DNA from: Mesorhizobium huakuii
Lineage (GTDB): Bacteria > Pseudomonadota > Alphaproteobacteria > Rhizobiales > Rhizobiaceae
Assembly: GCF_030160235.1 (NCBI RefSeq)
Contig: NZ_BSNY01000012.1
Location: 527,842-591,841, forward strand
Direction of reading: 5' to 3'
DNA length: 64,000 nt
Shown here in pieces: positions 36,834 to 48,840 of the stretch. Position numbers and translations under genes: made by a program. Within the stretch, counting starts at the first letter, position 1. Every line of letters begins with the position of its first letter. The notes under the pieces were generated by a model. The model was not told the origin of the DNA and did no database searches. It worked only from the letters and a program-made list of their open reading frames with translations.

Positions 36834-37718
36834 ATGAGAAATTTCCTAGCAGACGCCAAGTTTCTAGCCAGTGCTGGGGCTGCCACCGCGCTTTTCGCCG
36901 GCACGTCCGCCCATGCCGATCAGCCCGTGGCGTGGGAGACGACCTTCCAGGCGCCGGCGACCGACATGATGCGGCAGATCGAATGGTTCGGAAACTACAC
37001 GATGTGGTTCATCGTCCCGATCACCATTCTGGTGCTGCTTCTCCTCGCCTACTGCATCATCAGGTTCCGTGCGAGCGCAAACCCGGTTCCCTCCAAGACC
37101 AGCCACAATACACTGATCGAGGTGATCTGGACCGTCGGCCCGGTCGTCGTCCTGCTCTGTCTCGCCATCCCCTCGTTCCAGCTCCTGACCGCGCAGTACA
37201 CACCGCCGGAAGAAGCCAAGCTGACCGTCAAGGCGACCGGCAACCAGTGGAATTGGGACTACGAATACCAGACCGACAACACGCTCTCCTTCAATTCGGC
37301 CATCCTCCAGGATGGCGACCGCGCCAAGGCCGGCAAGGAGGATCGCAAGGTTTATCCGCGCCTGCTCGCCGTCGACAATGAACTGGTGGTGCCGGTCAAC
37401 ACGATGACGCGCGTGCTCGTCACCGCGACCGATGTGATCCATTCCTTCGCCATGCCGTCTTTCGGCATCAAGATCGACGCCATTCCGGGACGCACCAACG
37501 AGACCTGGTTCAAGGCGGAGAAGGAAGGCCTCTACTATGGTCAGTGCTCGCAGCTTTGCGGCAAGGACCACGCCTTCATGCCGATCGCCATTCGTGTCGT
37601 CTCCGACGCGCAGTTCAAGACCTGGCTGGCCGCGGCCAAGACCGATCTGCCCGGCGCCAACAAGACGCTGATGGCCGAGGTCGATGGCCAGAACAAGGTA
37701 GCGGCCGCCGGCAATTGA
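36834..37718 (+). CDS. ctaC: Cytochrome c oxidase subunit II
   Basis: 294 residues. A signal peptide is followed by two membrane helices (MWFIVPITILVLLLLAYCII; IEVIWTVGPVVVLLCLAIPSF) and the CuA cupredoxin domain, with ligands in DVIHSFAMPSFGIKIDAIPG and GQCSQLCGKDHAFMPI (Cys-x3-Cys-x3-His-x2-Met). It accepts electrons from cytochrome c in the aa3 oxidase. The ATG at 36834 after GAAGAGGGC gives the signal peptide; upstream open frame is not family sequence. First gene of the cta cluster. Confidence 0.96.
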   Translation: MRNFLADAKFLASAGAATALFAGTSAHADQPVAWETTFQAPATDMMRQIEWFGNYTMWFIVPITILVLLLLAYCIIRFRASANPVPSKTSHNTLIEVIWTVGPVVVLLCLAIPSFQLLTAQYTPPEEAKLTVKATGNQWNWDYEYQTDNTLSFNSAILQDGDRAKAGKEDRKVYPRLLAVDNELVVPVNTMTRVLVTATDVIHSFAMPSFGIKIDAIPGRTNETWFKAEKEGLYYGQCSQLCGKDHAFMPIAIRVVSDAQFKTWLAAAKTDLPGANKTLMAEVDGQNKVAAAGN

Positions 37719-37741
37719 TGCCGCGGCTTAGCAAGATTTAG

Positions 37742-39409
<1,668 letters not shown>

Positions 39410-39431
39410 GGCGGCTCCTCGCCCGAATACG

Positions 39432-39456
39432 AAACCGCCGGCTCGCCGGCGGTTTT
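39432..39456 (+). terminator. Hairpin between ctaD and ctaB
   Basis: 10-bp perfect stem AAACCGCCGG-CTCG-CCGGCGGTTT followed by one further T and then GG. It sits 23 bases after the ctaD stop and 29 before ctaB. It is likely a partial terminator that lowers assembly-factor expression relative to subunits I/II. Confidence 0.75.
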
Positions 39457-39484
39457 GGCCAACGGAATGATGGACTGAGTACGC

Positions 39485-40429
39485 ATGGCCCTAGTCGACG
39501 AAACCAGCATTGACGAAGCGGGCTTCCGCATGTCGGAAGCGACGGCGGGCGATTTCTTCGCCCTGCTGAAGCCGCGCGTCATGTCGCTGGTGGTGTTCAC
39601 CGCCTTTGTCGGGCTGGTCGCCGCGCCGGTGACCATCAATCCGTTGCTGGCGGTGATCGCCATCCTGTCCATTGCCATTGGCGCCGGTGCCTCGGGCGCG
39701 CTGAACATGTGGTACGACGCCGACATCGACGCGGTGATGACCAGGACCGCAAGCCGGCCGGTGCCATCCGGCCGCATCCAGCCACACGAGGCGCTCAGCT
39801 TCGGCCTGGTGCTGTCGGTGCTGTCGGTGATGACCCTCGGCGTGCTCGTCAATTGGCTGTCGGCGACGCTGCTGGCGTTCACCATCTTCTTTTATGCCGT
39901 CGTCTACACGATGTGGCTCAAGCGCTGGACGCCGCAGAACATCGTCATCGGCGGCGCGGCCGGTGCCATTCCGCCGGTCATCGGATGGGCCGCGGTGACC
40001 GGTTCGGTCAGCCTCGAAAGCATCGTCCTGTTCCTGATCATCTTCCTGTGGACGCCGCCGCATTTCTGGGCGCTGGCGCTGTTCAAGTCCGAGGACTATG
40101 GGCGTGCCGGCATCCCGATGATGCCCAATGTCGCCGGCCAGGCGTCGACTCGCCGTCAGATCTTCGCCTATGCGCTGGTGCTGGCCCCGGTCGGCGTGGC
40201 GCCGTGGCTGCTCGGCTACACCACGCCCTTCTATGGCGTGGCCGCCATGCTGCTAGGGATCGGCTTTGTCTGGTATGCGTGGAAAGTGCTCGGCATGGCC
40301 GACGACGACCGCGTCATGAAGCCGGCCAAGGCGCTGTTTGCCTATTCGCTGCTTTATCTCTTCGCCATCTTCGCTGCCTACCTGGCCGACAGCGTTGTCG
40401 AACGCGCGCTTGCCATGGGTGGGGCATGA
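39485..40429 (+). CDS. ctaB: Protoheme IX farnesyltransferase (heme O synthase)
   Basis: 314-residue UbiA-superfamily enzyme that adds a farnesyl group to heme b to make heme O for the aa3 oxidase. Asp-rich prenyl-binding motif: [21 protein letters not shown]; second loop in [19 protein letters not shown]. Several membrane helices. Its stop overlaps the next gene (coxF) by four bases. Confidence 0.95.
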   Translation: MALVDETSIDEAGFRMSEATAGDFFALLKPRVMSLVVFTAFVGLVAAPVTINPLLAVIAILSIAIGAGASGALNMWYDADIDAVMTRTASRPVPSGRIQPHEALSFGLVLSVLSVMTLGVLVNWLSATLLAFTIFFYAVVYTMWLKRWTPQNIVIGGAAGAIPPVIGWAAVTGSVSLESIVLFLIIFLWTPPHFWALALFKSEDYGRAGIPMMPNVAGQASTRRQIFAYALVLAPVGVAPWLLGYTTPFYGVAAMLLGIGFVWYAWKVLGMADDDRVMKPAKALFAYSLLYLFAIFAAYLADSVVERALAMGGA

Positions 40430-40590
40430 TCATGGTCGAGGAAAAGCTTGAGACGGTCACCTTGACCGATCGCCAGAGGAAAGCCCAGCGCAGCCGATCC
40501 ATTGCTATCGGCGTGGCGCTGGCGGTGCTTGTCGTGATTTTCTACATCGCCACGATCGTCAAGTTCGGCCACAATCTGGGCACGATGTGA
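40426..40590 (+). CDS. coxF: Small single-helix oxidase-cluster protein (CoxF-like)
   Basis: 54 residues (or 52 from the ATG at 40432): an N-terminal charged part ([20 protein letters not shown]) and one membrane helix ([20 protein letters not shown]). It overlaps both ctaB (ATGA) and ctaG (stop/start overlap), so it is translationally coupled. Small proteins of this layout are called CoxF in rhizobial oxidase clusters; their exact role is unknown. Confidence 0.8.
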   Translation: MIMVEEKLETVTLTDRQRKAQRSRSIAIGVALAVLVVIFYIATIVKFGHNLGTM

Positions 40591-41222
40591 TGAGCGTCGA
40601 GATATCCAAAAAGCCGGCCGGCAAGAACAGCAACGCGATCGTCGCGGCTGTCTGCCTTGCCTTCTTCACCGGCATGATCGGCATGGCCTATGCGGCCGTG
40701 CCGCTCTACAAGATGTTCTGCCAGGCGACCGGCTATGGCGGCACGACGCAACGTGTCGAGAAGCAATATGCCGGCCGCGTGCTTGACCGTGAGATCACCG
40801 TGCGCTTCGACGCCAACATTGCCGGCGTGCCATGGGAATTCCAGCCGGTCCAGCGCGCGATGACCATGAAGATCGGCGAGACCGTGCAGGCGCACTATCA
40901 GGCGACCAACAAGTTCGATCGTCCCGTCACCGGCCGCGCCACCTTTAACGTACAGCCGGAACTGGCAGGCCCGTATTTCAACAAGGTCGAGTGTTTCTGC
41001 TTCACCGATACGTCGCTGAAGCCTGGCGAGACGCTGGACATGCCGGTCCTGTTCTATGTGGACCCCGATATCGTGAATGTGCCGGAACTGAAGGACGTGA
41101 AGACGATCACGCTGTCCTATACGATGTTCCCGGTCGAGAAGAACAAGCCGGTCGCCTCTTCGGAGCCGGTCCAAGGCACCAGCAAGACAGTTTCAGATAC
41201 CGAAGCAAATCTCGGGGGTTGA
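40590..41222 (+). CDS. ctaG: Cytochrome c oxidase assembly protein CtaG (Cox11-type)
   Basis: 210 residues. One N-terminal helix ([20 protein letters not shown]) and a periplasmic copper-binding domain with the CFCF motif in [29 protein letters not shown]. It inserts CuB into subunit I. The ATG at 40590 overlaps the coxF stop; ctaE follows after one base. Confidence 0.95.
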   Translation: MSVEISKKPAGKNSNAIVAAVCLAFFTGMIGMAYAAVPLYKMFCQATGYGGTTQRVEKQYAGRVLDREITVRFDANIAGVPWEFQPVQRAMTMKIGETVQAHYQATNKFDRPVTGRATFNVQPELAGPYFNKVECFCFTDTSLKPGETLDMPVLFYVDPDIVNVPELKDVKTITLSYTMFPVEKNKPVASSEPVQGTSKTVSDTEANLGG

Positions 41223-41223
41223 T

Positions 41224-42102
41224 ATGGCAGACGCGCACGCAAAACATCACGACTATCATCTCGTCGATCCAAGCCCGTGGCCTTTCCTGGGCTCGATCGG
41301 GGCGCTCGTCATGGCCTTTGGCGGCGTCTGCCTCATGGAGTATTTGAAGGGCGGCTCCTTCCCGATCTTCGGTCACAACATCGCCAATCCGTGGCTGTTC
41401 TTCATCGGCCTGGTGATCGTGCTCTACACCATGTTCGCCTGGTGGTCGGACACGATCAAGGAAGCGCATGAGGGTCATCACACGCGCGTCGTGTCGCTGC
41501 ATCTGCGCTACGGCATGATCATGTTCATCGCCTCGGAGGTGATGTTCTTCGTCGCCTGGTTCTGGGCCTATTTCGATGCCAGCCTTTTTGCTGGCGAGGC
41601 ACAGAATTACGCGCGCCACACATTTACCGGTGGCGTCTGGCCGCCGAAGGGCATGGAAGTTCTCGATCCCTTCCACCTGCCGCTCTACAACACCGTCATC
41701 CTGCTGCTGTCAGGCACCACGGTCACCTGGGCGCACCATTCGCTGCTTCACGGCGACCGCAAGGGGCTGATCAACGGCCTGGTGCTGACCGTCGGCCTCG
41801 GAATGCTGTTCACCATGGTGCAGGCGTACGAGTATATGCATGCTCCGTTCGGCTTCAAGGATTCGATCTACGGCGCCACCTTCTTCATGGCCACCGGCTT
41901 CCATGGCTTCCATGTCATCATCGGCACCATCTTCCTGCTGGTCTGCCTGATCCGTGCGATCAAGGGCGACTTCACCCCCAAGCAGCATTTCGGCTTCGAG
42001 GCGGCCGCCTGGTACTGGCACTTCGTCGACGTGGTCTGGCTGTTCCTGTTCGCCTCGATCTATGTCTGGGGATCGGTAGGCGCGGTGATCGAAGGCCACT
42101 GA
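41224..42102 (+). CDS. ctaE: Cytochrome c oxidase subunit III
   Basis: 292 residues, seven membrane helices. Family motifs: [75 protein letters not shown] and [20 protein letters not shown] at the end. It stabilises the proton-pumping core. A strong hairpin terminator follows. Confidence 0.97.
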   Translation: MADAHAKHHDYHLVDPSPWPFLGSIGALVMAFGGVCLMEYLKGGSFPIFGHNIANPWLFFIGLVIVLYTMFAWWSDTIKEAHEGHHTRVVSLHLRYGMIMFIASEVMFFVAWFWAYFDASLFAGEAQNYARHTFTGGVWPPKGMEVLDPFHLPLYNTVILLLSGTTVTWAHHSLLHGDRKGLINGLVLTVGLGMLFTMVQAYEYMHAPFGFKDSIYGATFFMATGFHGFHVIIGTIFLLVCLIRAIKGDFTPKQHFGFEAAAWYWHFVDVVWLFLFASIYVWGSVGAVIEGH

Positions 42103-42127
42103 TCCGACCTTTCGCATTCGGAATTTC

Positions 42128-42161
42128 AAGAAGGCGGCCGCGGCGACGCGGCCGCCTTCTT
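42128..42161 (+). terminator. Terminator after the oxidase cluster
   Basis: 14-bp perfect stem AAGAAGGCGGCCGC-GGCGAC-GCGGCCGCCTTCTT, 26 bases after the ctaE stop, followed by CATTTC. Very stable; the TTCTT end of the stem can serve as the weak U-rich part. It ends the ctaC-ctaE unit. Confidence 0.85.
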
Positions 42162-42328
42162 CATTTCGGCGCAATGATCGCCGACCGATCGGCTGGCTGC
42201 TTCAATTGGTCGACTGGACCGATGGCTGCATTGCCGTTACGGATTCAGACATGGACGAAATCCGGGCAAGGGTGACCTGTGGGACACCGATCGAGATCGA
42301 GCAATAATCATGAGTGACGGCCCCATCC

Positions 42329-42715
42329 ATGACTGAAGACAAGGCGATCTGGCCTCCGATCGACCCGATTTCGGCCGGCCTGCACGGCCGCTGCCCGCGT
42401 TGCGGCGAAGGGCGGCTGTTTTCCGGCTTCCTCACCGTCGGCAAACGCTGCGTCAATTGCGGCCTCGACTATTCCTTCGCCGATGCCGGCGACGGACCGG
42501 CGGTCTTCGTCATCCTGATCATCGGCTTCATCATCGTCGGTCTGGCGCTCTGGGTCGAGGTGACGTTGAGCCCGCCGCTCTGGCTGCATCTGCTGGTCTG
42601 GATCCCGCTGGCCCTGGTGCTGTGCCTGACGGCGCTGCGGCTGATCAAGGGCGTGCTCCTCACTCTCCAATATGCCAACAAGGCGGCCGAAGGCCGGTTG
42701 GACCGCGGCGAATGA
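42329..42715 (+). CDS. DUF983 family membrane protein
   Basis: 128 residues from the ATG at 42329 (a GTG at 42314 is in frame). Zinc-ribbon CPRCGEG ... CVNCGLDYSF at the N-terminus, then two membrane helices (GPAVFVILIIGFIIVGLALW and a second near LHLLVWIPLALVLCL). DUF983 genes regularly sit beside surf1 in alphaproteobacterial oxidase clusters, so a role in oxidase biogenesis is likely. Its stop overlaps the surf1 start (ATGA). Confidence 0.9.
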   Translation: MTEDKAIWPPIDPISAGLHGRCPRCGEGRLFSGFLTVGKRCVNCGLDYSFADAGDGPAVFVILIIGFIIVGLALWVEVTLSPPLWLHLLVWIPLALVLCLTALRLIKGVLLTLQYANKAAEGRLDRGE

Positions 42716-43467
42716 ACGAGGCATCCATCAAAGGTGCCGGCCGTTCGCGGCCACGATCGGCATTGCTGCTCGGCCTTGGCCTGGTGTTGCTTTTGATCCT
42801 GCTGGCGCTCGGCACCTGGCAGGTCCAGCGCCTGCACTGGAAGGAAGGCCTCCTGCAGACCATCGACCAGCGCACGCATTCGGCGCCGCTGCCGCTGGCC
42901 GAAGTCGAGAAGGAATTCGCCACGACCGGCGACGTCGACTACACGCCGGTCACGGTCTCCGGCACGTTCCTGCATTCGGGCGAACGGCATTTCTACGCGA
43001 CCTGGGAAGGCGACGCCGGCTTCAACGTCTACACACCGCTTGCCCTCGACGATGGCCGCTTCGTGCTGATCAATCGTGGTTTCATACCCTATGATCTGAA
43101 GGACCCGGCCAAGCGCGCCAAGGGGCAGATCCCAGGCAAGGTGACCATCACCGGGCTTGCCCGCAACCCGCTGCCGGCAAAGCCGTCGATGATGCTTCCC
43201 GACAATGACGTGGCGAAGAACATCTTCTACTGGAAGGATCGCGACGCCATGGCGGCGAGCGCCGGCCTGCCGGCCGGATTCAGGCTGGCGCAAATCTTCA
43301 TCGATGCCGACAAGACGCCGAATCCCGGCGGTTTGCCGATCGGCGGCGTCACCATCATCGACCTGCCGAACAGCCATCTGCAATATGCGATGACCTGGTA
43401 TGGACTTGCGGCGGCACTCGCCGCCGTGCTCATCCTGCGGCTTCGCCGTCCCGCCAAAGAGGAATGA
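42712..43467 (+). CDS. SURF1 family oxidase-assembly protein
   Basis: 251 residues with two membrane helices at the ends (ALLLGLGLVLLLILLALGTWQ; YAMTWYGLAAALAAVLILRL) and a periplasmic domain with the SURF1 motifs LGTWQVQRL, RGFIPYDLKDP and GGVTIIDLPNSHLQYAMTWYG. It helps insert heme a into subunit I. Coupled to the DUF983 gene by ATGA overlap. Confidence 0.94.
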   Translation: MNEASIKGAGRSRPRSALLLGLGLVLLLILLALGTWQVQRLHWKEGLLQTIDQRTHSAPLPLAEVEKEFATTGDVDYTPVTVSGTFLHSGERHFYATWEGDAGFNVYTPLALDDGRFVLINRGFIPYDLKDPAKRAKGQIPGKVTITGLARNPLPAKPSMMLPDNDVAKNIFYWKDRDAMAASAGLPAGFRLAQIFIDADKTPNPGGLPIGGVTIIDLPNSHLQYAMTWYGLAAALAAVLILRLRRPAKEE

Positions 43468-43572
43468 CCGCGCGCGACGCCCCCCTTTCCACCCACGCCC
43501 TTGACAGGGCCTGCTCTTGACAGAACAGGGGTAGGCACCTCATTTCGGCGCTGACGAACCGGCCAGGATTCA

Positions 43573-44583
43573 ATGCTTCAGACAACCTACAAGCCTCCGC
43601 TGACGATCCGGCTCTGCCAGCCGCGCGGTTTCTGCGCCGGCGTTGACCGCGCCATTCAGATCGTGGTGCTGGCGCTGAAGAAATACGGCGCGCCGGTCTA
43701 TGTCCGCCACGAGATCGTGCATAACCGTTACGTTGTCGAAGGGCTGCAAAGCCTTGGCGCCGTCTTCATCGAGGAGCTTTCGGAGATCCCGGCCGAACAC
43801 CGGCAGTCGCCGGTCGTCTTCTCGGCGCATGGCGTGCCGAAATCGGTGCCGGCGGACGCGCAGGCGCGCAATCTGTTCTATCTCGACGCCACCTGCCCGC
43901 TGGTCTCCAAGGTCCACAAACAGGCGATGCGCCATCAGCGGCTTGGCCGCCATGTGCTGTTGATCGGTCATGCCGGCCACCCCGAGGTGATCGGCACGAT
44001 GGGCCAATTGCCGGAAGGCGCGGTTACGCTGGTCGAGACCGAGGCCGATGCCGCCAGGCTCGTGCCCGCCGATCCGAAGGCGCTTGGCTTCGTCACCCAG
44101 ACCACACTGTCGGTCGAGGACACTGCCGGCATCATTCGTGCGCTGCGGGAGCGCTTTCCCGATCTGCAGGCGCCGGCGGCTGAATCGATCTGCTACGCCA
44201 CCACCAACCGCCAGGAAGCGGTCAAGGACACCGCCCCGGGCGCTGATCTCTATCTGATCGTCGGCGCTCCCAATTCCTCCAATTCGCGGCGCCTCGTCGA
44301 AGTGGCCGAGCGTGCCGGCGCCACAATGTCGCTTCTCGTGCAGCGCGCCGCCGAGATTCCGTGGAATGACATCGGCACCATTTCGACGCTCGGCCTGTCG
44401 GCGGGGGCATCGGCGCCGGAGATCATCGTCGACGAGATCATCGACGCGTTCCGCCAGCGCTTCGACGTCACCATCGACCTCGCCATCACGGCCACCGAAA
44501 CAGAGGATTTTCCGGTCATGCGGGTACTGCGCGATGTCGAACTGACACCGGCCGACATGGCCTTCGTCAATGGGGCCGCGTAA
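43573..44583 (+). CDS. ispH: 4-hydroxy-3-methylbut-2-enyl diphosphate reductase
   Basis: 336-residue [4Fe-4S] enzyme, last step of the MEP isoprenoid pathway. The three cluster cysteines are in [24 protein letters not shown] and [13 protein letters not shown]; the catalytic Glu is in LTAGASAPE-like [14 protein letters not shown]. The gap before it (43468-43572) holds two TTGACA hexamers (43501 and 43517) without a clear -10, possibly its promoter. thrB follows after 5 bases. Confidence 0.96.
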   Translation: MLQTTYKPPLTIRLCQPRGFCAGVDRAIQIVVLALKKYGAPVYVRHEIVHNRYVVEGLQSLGAVFIEELSEIPAEHRQSPVVFSAHGVPKSVPADAQARNLFYLDATCPLVSKVHKQAMRHQRLGRHVLLIGHAGHPEVIGTMGQLPEGAVTLVETEADAARLVPADPKALGFVTQTTLSVEDTAGIIRALRERFPDLQAPAAESICYATTNRQEAVKDTAPGADLYLIVGAPNSSNSRRLVEVAERAGATMSLLVQRAAEIPWNDIGTISTLGLSAGASAPEIIVDEIIDAFRQRFDVTIDLAITATETEDFPVMRVLRDVELTPADMAFVNGAA

Positions 44584-44588
44584 GGCAC

Positions 44589-45551
44589 ATGGCGGTCTAT
44601 ACCGACGTTGCGGAGGGCGAGCTCGGCGCTTTCCTGAAACACTACCCGGTCGGCGATCTCCTGTCTTACAAGGGCATCGCCGAAGGCACCGAGAATTCGA
44701 ACTTCCTGCTGCACACCTCAAGCGGTTCCTACATCCTGACGCTGTATGAAAAGCGGGTCGACAAAGCGGATCTGCCGTTTTTCCTCGGACTGATGGGCCA
44801 TCTCGCCAACAAGGGCGTGTCCTGCCCGCTTCCGGTGACCGCGCATGACGGCAGCGTCATCGGTACGCTGGCCGGTCGCCCGGCGGTCATCATCACCTTC
44901 CTCGAAGGGCTTTCGCTGCGGCGCCCAACGGCAACGCACTGCGCCGAGGTCGGCAAGGCGCTGGCCGCCTTGCACCTGGCCGGCGCCGATTTTCCGATGA
45001 CCCGCCCGAATGCGCTCGCCATCGACGGTTGGCGCAAGCTTTGGAATGCAGCCCGCGACCGGGCCGACGAGGTCGAGCCGGGCCTGGCGGCCGAGGTCGA
45101 TGCCGACTTCGCCGATTTCGAGCGGAACTGGCCGAAGGGGCTTCCGGCAGGCATCATCCATGCCGATCTGTTTCCGGACAACGTCTTCTTCCTGGGCGAA
45201 AAGCTGTCCGGCCTGATCGACTTCTATTTCGCCTGCGACGACCTCTACGCCTATGATGTCGCCACCTGCCTCAACGCCTGGTGTTTCGAGAAGGATTTCT
45301 CCTTCAACCTCACCAAGGGCAAGGCATTGCTCGCCGGCTATCAGAGCGTGCGTCCTCTGAGCGCAGAGGAAAAAGCGGCACTGCCGATGCTGTCGCGCGG
45401 TTCGGCGCTGCGTTTCATGCTGACCCGGCTCTACGACTGGCTGACCGTTCCCGATGGCGGCCTGGTCATGAAACGCGACCCGACCGAATATATCAGGCGG
45501 ATGCGATTCCATCGGGCGATCAAATCTGCTTCGGAATATGGATTGGCCTGA
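44589..45551 (+). CDS. thrB: Homoserine kinase (APH-fold type)
   Basis: 320 residues of the aminoglycoside-phosphotransferase-like homoserine kinase group. [20 protein letters not shown] at the N-terminus, the catalytic loop [14 protein letters not shown] (Asp and Asn) and [19 protein letters not shown] (metal Asp). It phosphorylates homoserine for threonine synthesis; thrC is also in this window, on the other strand about 10 kb away. Probably co-transcribed with ispH and rnhA. Confidence 0.95.
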   Translation: MAVYTDVAEGELGAFLKHYPVGDLLSYKGIAEGTENSNFLLHTSSGSYILTLYEKRVDKADLPFFLGLMGHLANKGVSCPLPVTAHDGSVIGTLAGRPAVIITFLEGLSLRRPTATHCAEVGKALAALHLAGADFPMTRPNALAIDGWRKLWNAARDRADEVEPGLAAEVDADFADFERNWPKGLPAGIIHADLFPDNVFFLGEKLSGLIDFYFACDDLYAYDVATCLNAWCFEKDFSFNLTKGKALLAGYQSVRPLSAEEKAALPMLSRGSALRFMLTRLYDWLTVPDGGLVMKRDPTEYIRRMRFHRAIKSASEYGLA

Positions 45552-45561
45552 CTGGGGTATC

Positions 45562-46095
45562 ATGAGCAAACAGGTTGAAATCTTCACCGACGGCGCCTGT
45601 TCGGGCAATCCCGGCCCTGGCGGCTGGGGCGCCATCCTGCGCTTCAACGGCACCACCAAGGAGCTTTCCGGCGGCGAGGCCGAAACGACCAACAACCGCA
45701 TGGAACTGCTGGCGGCCATCTCGGCGTTGAACGCGCTGAAGGAGCCTTGCACCGTCGAACTGCACACCGACAGCAAATACGTCATGGACGGCATTTCCAA
45801 GTGGATCCATGGCTGGAAGAAGAACGGCTGGAAGACCGCCGACAAGAAGCCGGTCAAGAATGGCGAACTGTGGCAAGCGCTGGACGAAGCCAACCGGCGC
45901 CACAAGGTCACTTGGAACTGGGTCAAGGGCCATGCCGGCCATACCGAGAACGAGCGCGCCGACGAACTTGCGCGAGAAGGCATGGCGCCGTTCAAGAGGG
46001 GCTCCTTCAAGCCGGTGGCATCAGCGCCGAAGCCGGATGCTCAGCCGAAGCAGCCGGCGGCCACGAAAGCGCGTCGTTCGACCCAGAGCTATTGA
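45562..46095 (+). CDS. rnhA: Ribonuclease HI
   Basis: 177 residues. The RNase H acidic residues are in [19 protein letters not shown] (Asp), [12 protein letters not shown] (Glu), ELHTDSKYV (Asp) and [13 protein letters not shown] (Asp). It removes RNA from RNA-DNA hybrids. The C-terminal 25 residues form a Lys/Pro/Ala-rich tail. The ATG at 45562 gives the family N-terminus [11 protein letters not shown]. Confidence 0.95.
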   Translation: MSKQVEIFTDGACSGNPGPGGWGAILRFNGTTKELSGGEAETTNNRMELLAAISALNALKEPCTVELHTDSKYVMDGISKWIHGWKKNGWKTADKKPVKNGELWQALDEANRRHKVTWNWVKGHAGHTENERADELAREGMAPFKRGSFKPVASAPKPDAQPKQPAATKARRSTQSY

Positions 46096-46135
46096 TGTCC
46101 GGCGGCCGGTCCTCTTCCAGGCAGGAACCTCGATC

Positions 46136-46721
46136 GTGCCGATCCTCTACTATGTCACGCATCCCCAGGTTCAGATCGATGCCGCCATTCCCGTGCCGCA
46201 ATGGGGCCTGTCCGACATCGGGCGGGCGAGAACCTTTGCCATGCTCGATCAGCCATGGGTCCGTTCAGTCCGGCGCATCGTGTCGTCGGGCGAGCGCAAG
46301 GCAATGGAAACGGCCGAAATCCTGGCAAGCCATCTTCGCCTTGCGGTCGAGATCAGGGAGCGGATGCACGAGAATGACCGGTCCGCGACCGGCTTCCTGC
46401 CGCCGCCCGAGTTCGAAGCGGTCGCGGACCGGTTCTTCGCCAAACCGCATGAAAGCGCTCACGGATGGGAACGGACGATCGATGCGCAGCACCCCATCCT
46501 GAGCGAAGTCGCAGCCGTGCTCGACGGCGATGAGGGCGACGACATCGCTCTGGCCGGCCATGGAGGCGTTGGAACGCTTCTGCTGCTGTCTCTCAGCGGG
46601 CGGGAGATCGGCCGCGAAGCGGATCAACCGGCGGGCGGCGGCAACTTTTTTTGCCTACGATATCGGTACGCGGCGCGTCATCCATGGATGGCGGCCGATC
46701 GACAGGTTGGAGCAGCCCTAG
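46136..46721 (+). pseudogene. Histidine phosphatase family protein, frameshifted at a T7 run
   Basis: From a GTG at 46136 the frame reads MPILYYVTHPQV, SSGERKAMETAEILASHL, HENDRSATGFLPPPEFEA and the second catalytic-site motif ALAGHGGVGTLL through GGGNFF. At seven T (46646-46652) the reading frame breaks. Removing one T would continue as FAYDIGTRRVIHGWRPIDRL and stop at 46721, a plausible family ending. The original frame instead runs on to 46966 through unrelated sequence. It may be a sequencing error, a recent mutation, or polymerase slippage restoring the frame. Note THP rather than RHG at the first catalytic position. Confidence 0.72.
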
Positions 46722-46725
46722 ACCC

Positions 46726-47202
46726 TCAGCGGATCAGCAGCGCCGTGCCCCAAAGCCCGAGCGCGAAGACCGTGTGCGAGACCAGGTTGAGCGCACGGAT
46801 CCGCATCGGATTGGGCCGCTTCGAGGCCGCCCATCCGGCACCCATGCCGGGCGCCAGCAGGAACCAGCCGGCGCCGACGGTGACGATGCCGAGGATGAAG
46901 GCCGGCAGGAAGGTCGGCGCGGCGAGCCAGCCGGCGCCGGCCAGCACGACCAGGATGATGCCGTAGACGATACCGACGAAATAGTGAAACGCCCAGCCCA
47001 GCGCCGCTTCATGCGCGTAGGGTGCCGCGTCGCCGATATCATCGTGAAAGACCTTGTCGCCGAGGTGCCAGACCCAGCGGCCGACCGGTCCCCAGTTCGG
47101 CCGTGGCTGGCCGAACGCCTTGTGAAGCAGGATCGCCCAGAGATCCATCAGCACCGTCGCGCCGATGCCGATCGCGACAGCGCGCCATAAGACGTCAAAC
47201 AT
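46726..47202 (-). CDS. DUF2938 family membrane protein
   Basis: 158 residues, about four membrane helices (VLWRAVAIGIGATVLMDLWA; FHYFVGIVYGIILVVLAGAG; LPAFILGIVTVGAGWFLLAP; a C-terminal helix ending ALLIR), with the conserved RPNWGPVGRWVWHL and ASKRPNPMRIRALNLVSHTVF motifs of DUF2938. Function unknown. The ATG at 47202 was chosen because upstream sequence is non-hydrophobic low-complexity. It lies downstream of the peroxiredoxin gene on the same strand. Confidence 0.85.
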   Translation of the reverse strand: MFDVLWRAVAIGIGATVLMDLWAILLHKAFGQPRPNWGPVGRWVWHLGDKVFHDDIGDAAPYAHEAALGWAFHYFVGIVYGIILVVLAGAGWLAAPTFLPAFILGIVTVGAGWFLLAPGMGAGWAASKRPNPMRIRALNLVSHTVFALGLWGTALLIR

Positions 47203-47296
47203 CGGTGCGATCCCCCCGAAAGCGGCAGTTCTGGAGTGCAAGCGGTCGACGGGGCGAGGCCGGCCGCGGGGCCGCGCCCGACGCGACCGTTGAAGC

Positions 47297-47779
47297 TCAG
47301 AGCTGACCGAGAATATGAGCCGCGCCCGACTCGTCGACGCCGGGCTTGGTCTCGACATTGAGCGCGGTGACCTTGCCGTCGTCGACGATCATCGAGAACC
47401 GCTTCGAGCGCAGCCCCATGCCGCCTGCGGAAAGGTCGTTGTCGAGGCCGACCGCCTTGGCGAAATCACCACTGCCGTCGGCCAGGAACAGGATCTTGTC
47501 CTCACCGCCGGTGAAACGCGCCCAGGCACCCATGACATGGACATCGTTGACCGAAACGACGGCGATGGTGTCGACGCCGCGGGCCAGGATGGCGTCGTGG
47601 TTCTCGAGATAGCCGGGCAGATGGTTGTTGCTGCAGGTCGGCGTGAAGGCGCCGGGAACACCGAACAGAACCACTTTCTTGCCCGAGAAAATCTCGGCCG
47701 AGGTGATCGCCTTGGCGCCGTCGGCGGTCATCGTCTTGAAGGTCGCTTCGGGCAGCTTGTCGCCAACGGAAATGGTCAT
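47297..47779 (-). CDS. Peroxiredoxin (Prx5/AhpE-like redoxin)
   Basis: 160 residues with the Prx5 peroxidatic site GVPGAFTPTCSNNHLPGYLE, VDTIAVVSVNDVHVMGAWA and LGLRSKRFSM-like GMGLRSKRFSMIVDDGKV. It reduces hydroperoxides using thioredoxin or glutaredoxin-type donors. The start is the ATG at 47779; an upstream in-frame start adds Arg-rich non-family sequence. It follows the DsbD-like gene by 83 bases, so both may serve envelope or thiol redox defence. Confidence 0.93.
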   Translation of the reverse strand: MTISVGDKLPEATFKTMTADGAKAITSAEIFSGKKVVLFGVPGAFTPTCSNNHLPGYLENHDAILARGVDTIAVVSVNDVHVMGAWARFTGGEDKILFLADGSGDFAKAVGLDNDLSAGGMGLRSKRFSMIVDDGKVTALNVETKPGVDESGAAHILGQL

Positions 47780-47862
47780 GAGTTCCTCGCTTGGGGGATG
47801 GGAAGGATGCGTGCTTGCGTAGCGAACTCGGCGGCGTCCTGCAACCGTTCGGGCAAGCTGGA

Positions 47863-48669
47863 TCAAGGGAAAGGCAGCAGTCCTTCGACCGCGCCGGCCG
47901 AACTCGTCAGCGTGTAGTGAAGTCCGCCATCCGTTGGCGTTGCCGAGGGGCGGTCGAGGATCGGCACGGTGAAGATCAGCTTGCCGTCCTTTTCGCTGCG
48001 GGAAGGGGTGCCGAACATGTAGTCCCGCTCGCCGGCGACGAAGAAATCCGCCGCCTCGGGGTCACCGGGAAAACTCGCCTCGACAACCAGCGTCTCATGA
48101 TCGCCCGGCAGGACATTGATGCCGAAATCCGATCTCGCGGGCGCCGGCAACGCCGCGAAACTCGCCTTCACCAGGGCTGCATCGTCCGCATTGTCGGGGT
48201 CGGAACCAGGGTCGACCGTCAGCCGCGTCTGCACCGGTATGCAGATGGTTTCGCAAATGCCGAGGAAGACGTCGGCGTCTATGACGGCTGAATCCTTCGC
48301 GGCCGACAAGGTGAACACCACCGGCAGCGAGACGGGATAATTATAGCCTGCCCATTTGCCATAACCGTCATCGTGGCGTTGGGGTGCCGGAAACGAGAGT
48401 GTGGCATCGGCAATATTGGTGCTGGCCGAAACATTGAGCTGCGGCGGCACGCCGGCGTCGCCCGGATCGCGCCAATAGGTCTTCCAGCCCGGCTTGAGCG
48501 CAATGTCGAGAACGCCCTGGATGCGGCCGGCTCCGTCGGGTTTGCCTGATGTCACCAGCCGCACCTTGCCCCCTTCGCTATTGTACCAGGCGGACGAGGA
48601 GGCGAAGGCGGGGAGAATGCTCGCCGATCCGATGGCGGCGCCGAGCAGCAGTATTTTCAAGCTTTGCAT
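47863..48669 (-). CDS. Protein-disulfide reductase DsbD N-terminal-domain protein
   Basis: 268 residues, exported ([23 protein letters not shown]). The body matches the DsbD alpha domain: [25 protein letters not shown], a [14 protein letters not shown] strand, and the Cys pair in [13 protein letters not shown] that would carry redox exchange. It lacks the DsbD membrane and thioredoxin-like domains, so it is a stand-alone periplasmic partner. Divergent from yqgE across 171 bases. Confidence 0.85.
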   Translation of the reverse strand: MQSLKILLLGAAIGSASILPAFASSSAWYNSEGGKVRLVTSGKPDGAGRIQGVLDIALKPGWKTYWRDPGDAGVPPQLNVSASTNIADATLSFPAPQRHDDGYGKWAGYNYPVSLPVVFTLSAAKDSAVIDADVFLGICETICIPVQTRLTVDPGSDPDNADDAALVKASFAALPAPARSDFGINVLPGDHETLVVEASFPGDPEAADFFVAGERDYMFGTPSRSEKDGKLIFTVPILDRPSATPTDGGLHYTLTSSAGAVEGLLPFP

Positions 48670-48840
48670 GGCGGTGATTTGATCGTCCGTTCGTGGCGAG
48701 GCAATGATTTCATGGCCCGACCGGTATCATATTTGCGTGACCCCCAGTGGCAAGCCATGCTGGCCTGGCACCATGGGCTTTGGTCGAATCCGGCGCGGCG
48801 CATCTTTTCGGCGCCCGGGAAACACGGTACCCTCCCTGTC

